A DNA stretch of 64,000 nt from Massilia atriviolacea (lineage in GTDB: Bacteria > Pseudomonadota > Gammaproteobacteria > Burkholderiales > Burkholderiaceae_D): positions 372,001-436,000 of the forward strand of contig NZ_RXLQ01000004.1 of assembly GCF_003953935.1 (NCBI RefSeq), written 5' to 3'. Below the pieces are notes generated by a model. It searched no databases, was not told the DNA's origin, and saw only the letters and a program-made list of their open reading frames with translations. Shown here one piece after another: positions 8,451-17,339 of this stretch. Both the position numbers and the translations under genes were made by a program. The first letter of the stretch is position 1, and each line of letters opens with the position of its first letter.

Positions 8451-10031
8451 TTACTTCGCTTGTTGCATGCCTCCGTCGACGAGGCGGGTCAGGCCCAGGG
8501 GATTATGGTCGGCGAGTGCCTCGGGAAGCAAGTCCGCCGGCACATTCTGGTAGCACACCGGGCGCAGGAAGCGGTCGATGGCGGACGCGCCGACCGAGGT
8601 GCTGCGGCTGTCCGAGGTGGCCGGGAACGGGCCGCCGTGGACCATCGCATGCGCCACTTCGACACCGGTCGGATAGCCGTTGAAGAGGATGCGGCCGGCC
8701 TTGCGTTCCAGGACCGGCAGCAGCGCTGCGGCATGGGCGCGGTCGGCGGCCAGCGCGTGCACGGTGGCGGTCAGCTGGCCTTCGAGGTGTTCGGCGACCT
8801 GCTGCATCTGCTGCGCATCGCGGCAGCGCACCAGCAAGGCGCACGGACCGAAGATTTCGGATTCGAGCGCGGGAGTGGCCAGGTAGGTGGCCGCGTCGCA
8901 CACGTACAGCGAGGCTTGCGCCGCGCAGCCGGCGCCATCGTCCTTGCCCTTGGCGACCAGGGTCACGCCGGAGATGGCGGAGAGCTGCTCGACGCCGCCC
9001 AGGTAGGCCTGGTGGATGCCCGGGGTGAGCATGGTGCCGGCGCCCTTGGCTTGCAGCGCGCTTGCCGCCGCCTCGACGAACTGGTCGAAGTGCTCGCCCT
9101 TCAGGCCCATGACCAGGCCCGGGTTGGTGCAGAACTGGCCGACGCCCAGGGTCAGCGAATCGACGAAGCCTTGCGCCACGGCGGCGCGGTCGCTTGACAA
9201 GGCCGCCGGCAGCAGGAATACCGGATTGATGCTGCTCATTTCGGCGTACACGGGAATCGGTTCCGGACGCAGGGCCGCGGTGCGCATCAGCGCCAGGCCG
9301 CCCTGGCGCGAGCCGGTGAAGCCGACCGCCTTGATGGCCGGATGGTCGACCAGGCGCTGGCCGATCTGGCGGCCTTCGCCGAACAGCATCGAGAACACGC
9401 CTTGCGGCAGCTGGCAGTCGGCCACCGCCTGTTGAATGACCTTGCCCACCAGTTCCGAGGTGCCGAGGTGGGCGCCGTGCGCCTTGACCACGACCGGGCA
9501 GCCGGCGGCCAGCGCCGAGGCGGTGTCGCCGCCGCCGACCGAGAAGGCCAGCGGGAAGTTACTGGCGCCGAACACGGCGACCGGTCCCAGGGGGATCTTG
9601 CGCAGGCGCAGATCGGGACGCGGCGGCACCCGTTCCGGCAGGGCCGAATCGATGGTGGCGTCGATGAAGTAACCGTCGCGCGCGACCTTGGCGAACAGGC
9701 GCAGTTGATTGACGGTGCGGCCACGCTCCCCTTCCAGGCGCGCGGTCGGCAGGCCGGTCTCCAACGCGGCGCGTTCGATCAGCGTCGGGCCGAGCTTGAG
9801 GATGCCTTCGGCGATGGTCTCCAGGAAGACCGCGCGCTGCTCCAGCGTGGTGTTGCGGTAGGCGTCGAAGGCGCTTTGCGCCAGGGCGCAGGCGGCATCG
9901 ACATCGGCATCGGTGGCCAGGCCGAAGTCCGGGCCGATGGTGTCGTTGCGGGACGGGTCGATCGCGCGCACCACGCCGGCGGTGCCGACAAAGGTGCGCT
10001 GGCCGATGACCATTTCTCCGTTGATGTTCAT
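8451..10031 (-). CDS. 2,5-dioxovalerate (alpha-ketoglutaric semialdehyde) dehydrogenase
   Basis: A 526-residue NAD(P)-dependent aldehyde dehydrogenase with catalytic Cys301 (GQFCTNPG) and general base Glu264 (YAEMSS). The [25 protein letters not shown] block is characteristic of the group that oxidises 2-oxoglutarate semialdehyde to 2-oxoglutarate. Position supports this: it lies 20 bp after kdgD, whose product is this semialdehyde. The two steps together turn 5-dehydro-4-deoxyglucarate into a TCA-cycle intermediate. Confidence 0.93.
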   Translation of the reverse strand: MNINGEMVIGQRTFVGTAGVVRAIDPSRNDTIGPDFGLATDADVDAACALAQSAFDAYRNTTLEQRAVFLETIAEGILKLGPTLIERAALETGLPTARLEGERGRTVNQLRLFAKVARDGYFIDATIDSALPERVPPRPDLRLRKIPLGPVAVFGASNFPLAFSVGGGDTASALAAGCPVVVKAHGAHLGTSELVGKVIQQAVADCQLPQGVFSMLFGEGRQIGQRLVDHPAIKAVGFTGSRQGGLALMRTAALRPEPIPVYAEMSSINPVFLLPAALSSDRAAVAQGFVDSLTLGVGQFCTNPGLVMGLKGEHFDQFVEAAASALQAKGAGTMLTPGIHQAYLGGVEQLSAISGVTLVAKGKDDGAGCAAQASLYVCDAATYLATPALESEIFGPCALLVRCRDAQQMQQVAEHLEGQLTATVHALAADRAHAAALLPVLERKAGRILFNGYPTGVEVAHAMVHGGPFPATSDSRSTSVGASAIDRFLRPVCYQNVPADLLPEALADHNPLGLTRLVDGGMQQAK

Positions 10032-10051
10032 ATGCGCTTCCTCGATCCGGA

Positions 10052-10963
10052 TTATTGGGCGCCCTGGGCGGTGATCAGCTTGAGCAGCATCGCGTCTTCT
10101 TCGGCCGTCATGTCGGTCAATGGCGCGCGGACCGGACCGGCCGAGTGGCCGACCAGGCGTGCGCCGGCCTTGACGATGCTCACTGCGTAGCCGGCCTTGC
10201 GGTTGCGGATCTCGAGGTAAGGCAGGAAGAACTGGTCGAGCAGGCGGTTGGTGGTCGCGTGGTCTTCGGCGGCGACCGCGTGGTAGAAGTCCATCGCCAT
10301 TTTCGGCATGAAGTTGAACACGGCCGAGGAGTACACCGGCGTGCCCAGCGCCTTGTAGGCCGCTGCGTAGACTTCGGCGGTCGGCAGGCCGCCCAGGTAG
10401 CTGAAGCGGTCGCCCATGCGGCGCCAGATCTGCACCATCAGTTCGATGTCGCCGATGCCGTCCTTGAAGCCGATCAGGTTAGGGCAGCGCGCGGCCAGCT
10501 TTTCGAGCGAGTCGGCGCTCAGGCGGCACTGGCCGCGGTTGTAGACGACGACGCCGAACTTGACGGAAGCGCAGACCGCTTCGACGTGGGCGATCAGGCC
10601 ATCCTGGCTCGCTTCGGTCAGGTAGTGCGGCAGCAGCAGGATGCCGTGGGCGCCAAGGCGCTCGGCTTCCTGGGCCAGGGCGATCGCGGTGCGGGTCGGG
10701 CCGCCGGCGCCGGCCAGGATCGGCACCTTGCCACGGCAGGTCTCGACCGCGGTGCGGATCACGTCCGCATATTCGGTCGGGGTCAGGGAGAAGAACTCAC
10801 CGGTGCCGCCGGCCGCGAACAGGGCGCTGGCGCCGTACGGAGCCAGCCATTCGAGGCGCTCGGCGTACGTACGCGCATTGAAATTGCCCTGCTCGTCGAA
10901 GTCGGTCAGCGGGAAGGACAGCAGGCCGGACGACAGGATGTGTTTGAGTTCTTGCGGATTCAT
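10052..10963 (-). CDS. kdgD: 5-dehydro-4-deoxyglucarate dehydratase
   Basis: A 303-residue class I aldolase-superfamily (DapA-like TIM barrel) enzyme that dehydrates and decarboxylates 5-dehydro-4-deoxy-D-glucarate to 2,5-dioxopentanoate. GGTGEFFSL (52-60) is the substrate-carboxylate loop, Tyr141 (VVVYNRG) the proton relay, and Lys167 (IGFKDG) the Schiff-base lysine. It is the first gene of the operon kdgD - semialdehyde dehydrogenase - MFS - lactonase. A GntR-type regulator gene lies upstream on the same strand, and its presumed operator sequence recurs before kdgD. Confidence 0.95.
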   Translation of the reverse strand: MNPQELKHILSSGLLSFPLTDFDEQGNFNARTYAERLEWLAPYGASALFAAGGTGEFFSLTPTEYADVIRTAVETCRGKVPILAGAGGPTRTAIALAQEAERLGAHGILLLPHYLTEASQDGLIAHVEAVCASVKFGVVVYNRGQCRLSADSLEKLAARCPNLIGFKDGIGDIELMVQIWRRMGDRFSYLGGLPTAEVYAAAYKALGTPVYSSAVFNFMPKMAMDFYHAVAAEDHATTNRLLDQFFLPYLEIRNRKAGYAVSIVKAGARLVGHSAGPVRAPLTDMTAEEDAMLLKLITAQGAQ

Positions 10964-11011
10964 GGGGTCTCCAGAGAGGTAGGCGGGTTGTTTGGCGCTA
11001 GTGATACGTCA

Positions 11012-11020
11012 TCGTACAAC
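11012..11020. promoter_or_regulatory. Putative GntR/FCD half-operator upstream of kdgD
   Basis: The 9-mer TCGTACAAC occurs here, about 50 bp upstream of the kdgD start, and again in opposite orientation at 11948-11956 next to the regulator start. The match suggests that one repressor controls its own gene and the kdgD operon. The site is short, so confidence is moderate. Confidence 0.4.
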
Positions 11021-11168
11021 CAGTCTTCGACATAAGCAAGCACAACGTTAAAGCCGTCGGCGCAGCCCGCGCAGGCGGACATCGGGGAGGAGCTAGGGGA
11101 GGAGCAAGGGGGGATTGGCGGGAGCGCTGGCGCTGCGCCCCCGTATGCGGGATCGGTCGGCGGGCCTG

Positions 11169-11930
11169 TCAGGCCCCGTTCGACTCCAGCTGCTGCTGGG
11201 CCTGGCGCAGGCGTTCGCGGCTGTTGCTGAGGTGGGTGCGCATGGCGGCGCGCGCCGCTTCCGGATCCTTGCGCAGGATCGCGTTGAAGATGTCTTCGTG
11301 CTCGCGGTTGACGCGCTCCAGGTAGGCGGCCGGATCGTCGTGCCCCAGCTGCGGCATGTTGACGCGCGCGCGCGGGATGATGGTGGTGCCCAGCTGGCTC
11401 AGGATGTCGACGAAATAGCGGTTGCCGGTGGCTTGCGCGATCAACAGGTGGAACTGCACATCGGCGTCGACGGCGGGGCTTCCGCGCGCCACGCTGCGCT
11501 GCATGGCGCCCAGCACCTTGGCCAGTTCGGCCACCTGGGCTTCGCTGCGGCGCGCGGCCGCCAGCCAGGCCGCTTCGGCCTCCATGCTGATGCGCAGCTC
11601 CAGCATCGCCAGCACGTCCATCACGGTGACGATGCTCTCGGCGTTGATCGCCAGGCCGGCGTTGCTGCGTTCGATGACGAAGGTGCCGATGCCGTGCCGG
11701 GTCTGGGCCCAGCCGGCCGCCTGCAGGTGCGAGATGGCTTCGCGCACCACGGTGCGGCTCACGCCATGCTGCTCCATGATGGCCGATTCGGTCGGCAGCT
11801 TGTCGCCGGGCTTGAGGACGCCCTGCTGGATGCTGCCCGTGATGTGCTCGACCACGCCTTGGGCAAGGGTGCGGTGTTTCTTGCGGGGTGGCGGCATCGC
11901 CTGGGCAGTGTTGAGAGATGTCATGCTCAT
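11169..11930 (-). CDS. GntR-family (FadR/FCD subgroup) transcriptional regulator
   Basis: A 253-residue repressor with an N-terminal winged HTH (GDKLPTESAIMEQHGVSRTVVREAISHLQAAG) and an all-helical FCD ligand-binding domain. The FCD metal ligands appear as D...H (DADVQFHLLIA) and the later ATGNRYF and HLSNS regions. It probably senses a uronate or aldarate intermediate and controls the downstream kdgD operon. The start at 11930 is an ATG; a TTG three codons upstream falls in the operator dyad, and a second ATG is two codons downstream. The 205-bp gap before kdgD holds that operon's own promoter region. Confidence 0.88.
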   Translation of the reverse strand: MSMTSLNTAQAMPPPRKKHRTLAQGVVEHITGSIQQGVLKPGDKLPTESAIMEQHGVSRTVVREAISHLQAAGWAQTRHGIGTFVIERSNAGLAINAESIVTVMDVLAMLELRISMEAEAAWLAAARRSEAQVAELAKVLGAMQRSVARGSPAVDADVQFHLLIAQATGNRYFVDILSQLGTTIIPRARVNMPQLGHDDPAAYLERVNREHEDIFNAILRKDPEAARAAMRTHLSNSRERLRQAQQQLESNGA

Positions 11931-11934
11931 ATTA

Positions 11935-11956
11935 TACAACCCGAATAGTTGTACGA
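11935..11956. promoter_or_regulatory. Dyad operator at the GntR gene start (probable autoregulation)
   Basis: TACAAC (11935-11940), 7 bp, then GTTGTA (11948-11953) form a 6-bp inverted repeat ending only a few bases upstream of the regulator's ATG. The right arm extends to GTTGTACGA, the reverse complement of the 9-mer upstream of kdgD. The placement fits autorepression. Confidence 0.5.
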
Positions 11957-12021
11957 CATCTTATGATTTGATGGGGTGTATACTGAGGCGATGTATGACT
12001 TACCGACAGAAATGAGATGGC

Positions 12022-12288
12022 ATGAATTGCCGTGACAATTGCGGCGCCTGCTGCACCGCCCCTTCCATCACTAGTCCGATTCCCGGGATGCCCAATGGCA
12101 AAGCGGCGGGCGAACGCTGCATCCAGCTTGGCGCGGACAAGCGCTGCCTGATTTTCGGCAAGCCGGAACGGCCGGCCTTCTGCGGCGGCCTGCAGCCGTC
12201 GCTGGAGATGTGCGGCAGCAGCCGCGAACACGCGATCCAGTGGCTGGGCGAGCTGGAGCGCGCGACCGCGCCGGCTTGCAACGCCTGA
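12022..12288 (+). CDS. YkgJ-family cysteine-cluster protein
   Basis: An 88-residue protein with the N-terminal cluster C-x3-C-x2-CC ([10 protein letters not shown]) and further Cys at CIQLG, RCLIF, FCGG and MCG, the pattern of the YkgJ/UPF0153 family of predicted zinc- or iron-binding proteins. It is cytoplasmic and its biochemical role is not established. It is divergent from the GntR gene and convergent with the unknown gene that follows, with a 15-bp gap. Confidence 0.85.
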   Translation: MNCRDNCGACCTAPSITSPIPGMPNGKAAGERCIQLGADKRCLIFGKPERPAFCGGLQPSLEMCGSSREHAIQWLGELERATAPACNA

Positions 12289-12303
12289 TATTCAATCGCC
12301 TGC

Positions 12304-12837
12304 TCAAGGTATCGCGGGACTCGCATCCTTTACCGACACTGTCCACCCTTCCTGCGCCAACCCGATCCTGAGCCGCCAGCCACCGGGATAGCCGGCGATG
12401 ACAATCTCGACCTCCGCGCTTTTTGCTGCGTGGGTCGACTCGCCGATGAAGAGCGCATCGATGTCGCATCGTGTACTGGCGCTGATCGTGTCGTCGACGT
12501 CGAAAAACGCTCCCTCAAAAGGTGCTTTGTACACGATCTGGCTTGCAGTCCATTCAATTCTCTTGACGCGTGTGAATCGCAACTCGCTATTCATGTCGTT
12601 TAGTTTGGGTGGCGCCGTGCCGTCATGCCATTCACTGCGTTGACGGCGCAGGGGAATGACTAAACTCTGCTTCTCATGCGTGATATCGCCCAGCGTAAAA
12701 CTCGCGTCCTTGACTAGGCTGTAAACAAAATGAATGTCGTGCTGAAAATTCGAATCGCTCCGCACTTTGTAATGAATACCCGCCGGGCAGTCTTTGAACG
12801 TGTCAAAAAACAGTCTGTTGAAATCCGGTTGTTTCAT
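12304..12837 (-). CDS. Hypothetical protein in the accessory patch
   Basis: A 177-residue soluble protein with no recognised motif, no signal peptide and no membrane segment. Alternating hydrophobic/charged patterns (for example SELRFTRVKRIEW and SAEVEIVIAGYPGGWRLRIG) suggest a mostly beta fold. The start at 12837 follows a GGGAG site; an ATG 17 codons upstream is possible. Base composition is less GC-rich than the flanks, suggesting acquisition. The C-terminal WRLRIGLAQEGWTVSVKD looks like a final beta-hairpin. No function is assigned. Confidence 0.6.
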   Translation of the reverse strand: MKQPDFNRLFFDTFKDCPAGIHYKVRSDSNFQHDIHFVYSLVKDASFTLGDITHEKQSLVIPLRRQRSEWHDGTAPPKLNDMNSELRFTRVKRIEWTASQIVYKAPFEGAFFDVDDTISASTRCDIDALFIGESTHAAKSAEVEIVIAGYPGGWRLRIGLAQEGWTVSVKDASPAIP

Positions 12838-12937
12838 CGGCACCGTTGCTCCCTTGCTTGATAACGGAAAATAGCGCAAGCCTAACATGGTGAGATGACG
12901 GGACTCCAGGCGCGATCAAGCACCGCTGTTCCACTCG

Positions 12938-13235
12938 TCATGCATATCGACCTCTGGGGGGATTTCTCGGCTTACGCTTGAACGCCATCGCATCCCGTCT
13001 GGCAATGGCAATGGCATTGTTATATTCCTGATCCAATAACAGATGCTGGCCTTTAGGGAGGAACCATCCCTCCACACAAGCAGGATCGGGTAAGTGCTTT
13101 TGCCGCCTCCTGTCGCGACAGCGCATACGGTTCAGGCTGTACGGACTTCGTTACCACCGACGGAATTCGGACAGGTAACGGCGCGTTCCCAGGGGCAGCG
13201 ACATTTTTTATCTTCGGTTTCAGCGCTTTCATCAT
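12938..13235 (-). pseudogene. Possible frameshifted small gene (unknown family)
   Basis: Two overlapping minus-strand frames join into one sensible protein of about 98 residues if a single-base shift is allowed near 13090. The first frame begins MMKALKPKIKN and reaches ALSRQEAAK; the second continues HLPDPACVEGWFLPKG and ends RGRYA. The join falls in an AAAAG run, a common slip site. The protein is Lys/Pro-rich at its start and has no recognised domain. It could also be two chance reading frames. Confidence 0.3.
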
Positions 13236-13399
13236 GCATTCCCGGACACCACGATCGATGCGGCAAAATCAAAAACCCTTGCCAACATATGCAGGGGAGC
13301 CTATTCCTGCAGTTAGACCTGGTCAATAGCAGCTGGTTCAAACAATATTCAACTTTTTGATTTGATGGTGGACGGCGCATTCACACCTATCGTATCCCT

Positions 13400-13420
13400 G
13401 TTTAGTAAATCCCATGAAAC
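13400..13420. promoter_or_regulatory. LacI-type operator-like site upstream of the TonB receptor
   Basis: CTGTTTAGTAAATCCC (13398-13413) matches 15 of 16 bases of CTGTTTAGTAAAACCC (23100-23115) beside the LacI regulator gene. As a dyad it reads GTTTAG-N9-TGAAAC, a degenerate form of GTTTAG-N9-CTAAAC. It lies about 190 bp before the receptor start, so the receptor is probably in the same regulon. Confidence 0.5.
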
Positions 13421-13608
13421 TCCACCCCGTTTCCGGGAATCGTTTGACCCTCCATTTTTCCGAATGCAATACTCGATTCAGTCGATTCGTCCATACACGC
13501 AATGCTGCATCGCTTGCCGCAGTTGGCGCGTCGCCACGGTGCTGCACATCAGCGCAAAGCGGGCTCCGCAAGCCGCGCGCATATTCCAAACGGAAATCAG
13601 GAGACAAG

Positions 13609-16284
13609 ATGCGATTCACAACGACACGGACTCTCATGAGCCTGGCGGTCGCCAGCGCGTTCGGCTGTGCGGTCCTGCCGGGCCACGCGCAAACCGCCGG
13701 CAGCGCCAGCGATCCCGCGCCCCCCGCCAACAACGACCCGAACCAGATCCAGGAAGTCAAGGTCACCGCCACCCGCCATTCCACCTCGCTGCTGCGCACC
13801 CCGCTGGCGGTCACCGCCCTGAGCCAGGACCAGCTCACGCGCAAGGGCGCCACCAGCCTGCGGGACCTGGCCGGCGACATCCCCAACGTCGTCATCCAGA
13901 ACACCGGCCTCGATTCGGCGGTGCAGATCACCATCCGCGGCATCACCTCGACCAACTTCACCGAAACGGGCGACCCCGCCGTGGGCTTTCACGTCGACGG
14001 CCTGTACTCGCCGCGTCCGCAGGGGGCGCAGGCGCTGATGTTCGACATCGACCAGCTCGAAGTGCTGCGCGGCCCGCAAGGCACCCTGTTCGGCCGCAAT
14101 TCGACCGGCGGCAGCGTCAACGTCATCTCGGCCAAGCCTGACTTCAGCGGCAACTACGGCAAGGCCAATCTCGAACTGGGCAACTACAACAGACAGCAGG
14201 CCAACATCGTCCAGAACCTCGTCGTCAACGACATGCTGGCCCTGCGCGCCACCTACATGACAGTGCGGCGCGACGGCTACGCCAACCAGCTGCGCGACCT
14301 GAGCGAAGCGAACGCGCCGGCCTACGGCTGGATCCCGGATGGCATTCCCGATGTCGACCAGCGCTTCAACCGCAAGGTGGGCAAGAAGGACTTCTATACC
14401 AACCAGGACCAGTGGGCCGCGCGCGTGGCCGCCGCGCTCAAGATCAACAAGGACCTCACCGCGCGCCTGGCGTACGAACAATTCCAGGACTCGGGCGCCG
14501 GCTGGTCGAATTTTCGCGACTGCGACGCGGGCGCCGGCACGCGCTACGCCTGTAGCGGCGGCAAATGGGACATCAACGTCAACGTGCCGGGCATGACGGA
14601 CCTGAACATCCGCACCGTGCGCGCCGGCGTGAACTGGAGCCTGAGCGACACGGCAAGCGTCGACTACAGCTTCCAGGTCGCCGACCAGCGCCGCAAGGAG
14701 ACCACCGACGACGACAAGGGCATGCAGCACCCCGCCCCGTTCCAGATCAACGGCAGATACCCGAATATGGCGGGCGGCGACTGGGGCACCTGGCCGCTGA
14801 CCGACGTCTTCCACCGCACCATGGATTCGCGCTACCTCTCCACCGTGCACGAAGCGCAGCTCAAGCAAACGCTCGGCCCCGTGCAGTACGTGGCGGGCCT
14901 GTTCTGGATGCACGAGCGTAACCGCATCGACTACGAAATGACCAACGTGATCCAGAAGCCCTACGGCGATCCGGGCAGCGTGCTGTATCACCAGCCGAAC
15001 CGCCAGGTTGATGCCAAGGCCGCCTTCGCGCAGGCCGACTGGAAGTTCATGCCCGGCTGGACCGGCACCCTCGGCGCGCGCTTTTCGTCCGACAGCAAGG
15101 AAGACAAGGGCGGCGAAGTGTATGGCCGCAACTGGATCGGCGACACCGCCTATTACCGCGGCTGGTACAACCGCGGCATCCCCGGCACGCCGGGCTTCCG
15201 GGTCCACAACGGCACCGACCTGTCGACCGACATGGGCGCCGGCGGCGGTCTTGGCGCCTACGCCGGCTACGCGGCGCCGACCTCCAACGACCACAAGGAA
15301 ACCTGGAAGAAGACCACCTGGCGCGCCGGCCTGCAAAAGCAGATCAACCCCAACCAGATGGCCTACGCCTCGGTGTCGACCGGCTACAAGGCGGGCGGCT
15401 TCGCCGACAAGACCGACTCCTGCAATTACCGCCTGTGCGCCGACGGCAAACCGGGCGTCGAGACCTTTTTGCCGTACGATGCGGAGACCGTCACCAACTA
15501 TGAACTGGGCTACAAGGGCAAGTTCCTCGACAACCGCCTGAACCTGTCGGCCACCGCCTTCTTCATGAAGTACAAGGGCATGCAGCTGACCGGCACCTAC
15601 TTCATCAACCAGATCATTCCGGAAAACGGCCTGCCCTGCCCCGCCGACCAGCCCAAGTGCGATGTGTACGACGCCTGGCGCACGATCAACGTCGGCAAGG
15701 TCGATATTCCCGGCCTGGAGATCGAAGCCGACTGGCGGCCATGGCGCGGCGCGCGCATCGGCGGCGGCTTCGCCTACATCGACACCGAGGTGCACGACTT
15801 CAGGGAGTTCAGCGACGAGTACCAGTGCGGTGAGGTGCGCGCGGAACTGGGCATCGAACCCTGCCCGGCCATCTACAACGGTCCCGACAAGGCGCTGATC
15901 GGCCGCCGGCTGTACAACATCGACGGCAACCACCTGCCCAACACGCCCAGGTTCCAAGTCAACCTGAGTTTCTCGCAGGAGTTCGAACTGGCAAACGGCT
16001 ACCGCCTCACGCCCTACCTCAAGGTGAACTGGCGCGACAAGGCCTACTTCGACTTGCGCAATTCCGAGTTCGCGCATATCGGCCGCTATCAGAAGGCCTA
16101 TGCGATGGGCGACGCCTCGGTGCGGCTCGATGCGCCCAACGACAAGTGGCATGCCGAAGCGTTTGTGCGCAATGTCGCCGACAGCCACGCCAAGACCAGC
16201 GGCGACTCGGTGTTCGGCGGCTTCATGCAGGCCAGCTTCGTCGAACCGCGCATGTTCGGCGTGCGCGTGGGGATGAATTATTGA
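13609..16284 (+). CDS. TonB-dependent outer-membrane receptor (probable mannan-oligosaccharide importer)
   Basis: An 891-residue receptor with signal peptide (cleavage after GHA near residue 27), a TonB-box-like EVKVTATR (49-56), a plug domain (LRGPQGTLFGRNSTGG about 159-174), and a 22-strand barrel ending in the aromatic-rich GVRVGMNY. The start at 13609 has the ribosome site CAGGAGACAAG. It lies convergent with, and 5 bp from, the five-gene glycoside hydrolase operon, so it probably imports galactoglucomannan oligosaccharides rather than siderophore. An operator shared with the LacI gene supports that. Confidence 0.92.
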   Translation: MRFTTTRTLMSLAVASAFGCAVLPGHAQTAGSASDPAPPANNDPNQIQEVKVTATRHSTSLLRTPLAVTALSQDQLTRKGATSLRDLAGDIPNVVIQNTGLDSAVQITIRGITSTNFTETGDPAVGFHVDGLYSPRPQGAQALMFDIDQLEVLRGPQGTLFGRNSTGGSVNVISAKPDFSGNYGKANLELGNYNRQQANIVQNLVVNDMLALRATYMTVRRDGYANQLRDLSEANAPAYGWIPDGIPDVDQRFNRKVGKKDFYTNQDQWAARVAAALKINKDLTARLAYEQFQDSGAGWSNFRDCDAGAGTRYACSGGKWDINVNVPGMTDLNIRTVRAGVNWSLSDTASVDYSFQVADQRRKETTDDDKGMQHPAPFQINGRYPNMAGGDWGTWPLTDVFHRTMDSRYLSTVHEAQLKQTLGPVQYVAGLFWMHERNRIDYEMTNVIQKPYGDPGSVLYHQPNRQVDAKAAFAQADWKFMPGWTGTLGARFSSDSKEDKGGEVYGRNWIGDTAYYRGWYNRGIPGTPGFRVHNGTDLSTDMGAGGGLGAYAGYAAPTSNDHKETWKKTTWRAGLQKQINPNQMAYASVSTGYKAGGFADKTDSCNYRLCADGKPGVETFLPYDAETVTNYELGYKGKFLDNRLNLSATAFFMKYKGMQLTGTYFINQIIPENGLPCPADQPKCDVYDAWRTINVGKVDIPGLEIEADWRPWRGARIGGGFAYIDTEVHDFREFSDEYQCGEVRAELGIEPCPAIYNGPDKALIGRRLYNIDGNHLPNTPRFQVNLSFSQEFELANGYRLTPYLKVNWRDKAYFDLRNSEFAHIGRYQKAYAMGDASVRLDAPNDKWHAEAFVRNVADSHAKTSGDSVFGGFMQASFVEPRMFGVRVGMNY

Positions 16285-16289
16285 TCCGC

Positions 16290-17333
16290 TTATTCCCAGC
16301 CGGTGACGGCGCGCAGTTGCGGCAGCAGTTCGCGCGCCATGGCCGCGTGCTGCGCTTTGGTCGGGTGGGCATCGGTAGCGTCGCCCGGATGGTGCTGCGA
16401 TGCGGCGGCATGCACGCGCGCGCTGCCGACACGGCCGATGGTGGCGGCGATGTAGCGGCGCAAGGCCGCCTTGCGTGCGCCATCGAGCATGGCGCCCTCG
16501 GTCAGCACGATCTGCGCGCGCGGATGATTGCGCAGCAAGGTGCGCACCAGTGCCGCGTAGGCGTTGACGTAAGCCGCACGGGCGGGAATGCTTGTACCGA
16601 AATCGTTGGTGCCGATCGCGCTGACGATCAGGTCCGGATCGTAGGCCGCGTGGTCCCAGCGCACCGCCTGGCCGTCGGTGGCGATGGCCAGTTCGTAGAA
16701 ATCGGGGAGGTTCTTTTCGTCGGTGCGGCCGTTCCAGCTGCGTACCAGCCCGCGCCCGCCATGGCAGACCAGGTGGACCTGCGCACCGAGCGCCTGCGCC
16801 GCCAGCATGCCGTAGGACGCGCGCGGGTTCCACCACGACGAATCGTTGTCAGCGCCGCGAACCCGGTCGACGGCTTCGCCGCAGGTGACCGAGTCGCCCA
16901 GAACGAGCATTTTGCGCCGTGGCAGCGCCGGCGCGGCAAGCAGTGCGCCATCGGTGGCGAAGCGGGCCAGGGTGACGACGCCTTGCCAGCTTTCGGTCCG
17001 GTGCAGGATCTCGACCCGGTGCACGCCCGGCTCGGGCTCGTCCACCAGATTGATTGTGCGCGATGCCGGCGACAAGCGGATCGTGCGCGGCGCGCCACCG
17101 TCGACGGACACGTCCAGATAACTGCGCTCGCCGCTCGCCGCCGCATCGACCGCCAGCGCCCTGCCCTCGAACGTCAGCGACAACTGCACGCCGGGATAGG
17201 CGAAGCGCAGGCTGCCATCGGCCTGCGCCACGGTCCTGCCCATGCGCGCGATACGCGCGTCGCTCGCAGGCACGGGCGGCTCGGCGCCGGCGGCGCCACA
17301 GGCCAGCATCAGCAGCAACGCGATGCGACGCAT
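16290..17333 (-). CDS. CE2-type SGNH carbohydrate esterase (acetyl-mannan/xylan deacetylase)
   Basis: A 347-residue secreted esterase. A signal peptide is followed by a beta-sandwich domain (about 25-130) and an SGNH hydrolase domain: Ser148 in GDSVTCGE, Gly in HGGRG (about 191-195), Asn243 in IGTNDF, and the Asp-Ala-His dyad (321-323). The two-domain build matches carbohydrate esterase family 2, whose members remove acetyl groups from glucomannan and xylan. It is the last gene of the mannan operon, 6 bp after the other GDSL esterase gene. Confidence 0.85.
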   Translation of the reverse strand: MRRIALLLMLACGAAGAEPPVPASDARIARMGRTVAQADGSLRFAYPGVQLSLTFEGRALAVDAAASGERSYLDVSVDGGAPRTIRLSPASRTINLVDEPEPGVHRVEILHRTESWQGVVTLARFATDGALLAAPALPRRKMLVLGDSVTCGEAVDRVRGADNDSSWWNPRASYGMLAAQALGAQVHLVCHGGRGLVRSWNGRTDEKNLPDFYELAIATDGQAVRWDHAAYDPDLIVSAIGTNDFGTSIPARAAYVNAYAALVRTLLRNHPRAQIVLTEGAMLDGARKAALRRYIAATIGRVGSARVHAAASQHHPGDATDAHPTKAQHAAMARELLPQLRAVTGWE

Positions 17334-17339
17334 GGGGCC

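Larger units (their letters stand above)
12838..13608. other. Gene-poor, lower-GC interval upstream of the TonB receptor
   Basis: No intact gene is seen here. The interval holds a probable frameshifted remnant (12938-13235, minus), a LacI-type operator-like sequence (about 13400-13420), and the ribosome site CAGGAGACAAG just before the receptor start. Composition is visibly more AT-rich than the sugar locus to the right. Confidence 0.5.

Noticed and set aside
13597-16836. A very long open frame (over 1000 residues) on the minus strand opposite the TonB receptor
   Set aside because: It is His/Arg/Ala/Gly-rich without motifs and exactly antisense to a receptor with signal peptide, plug and barrel motifs. 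Long antisense frames are normal in high-GC DNA.
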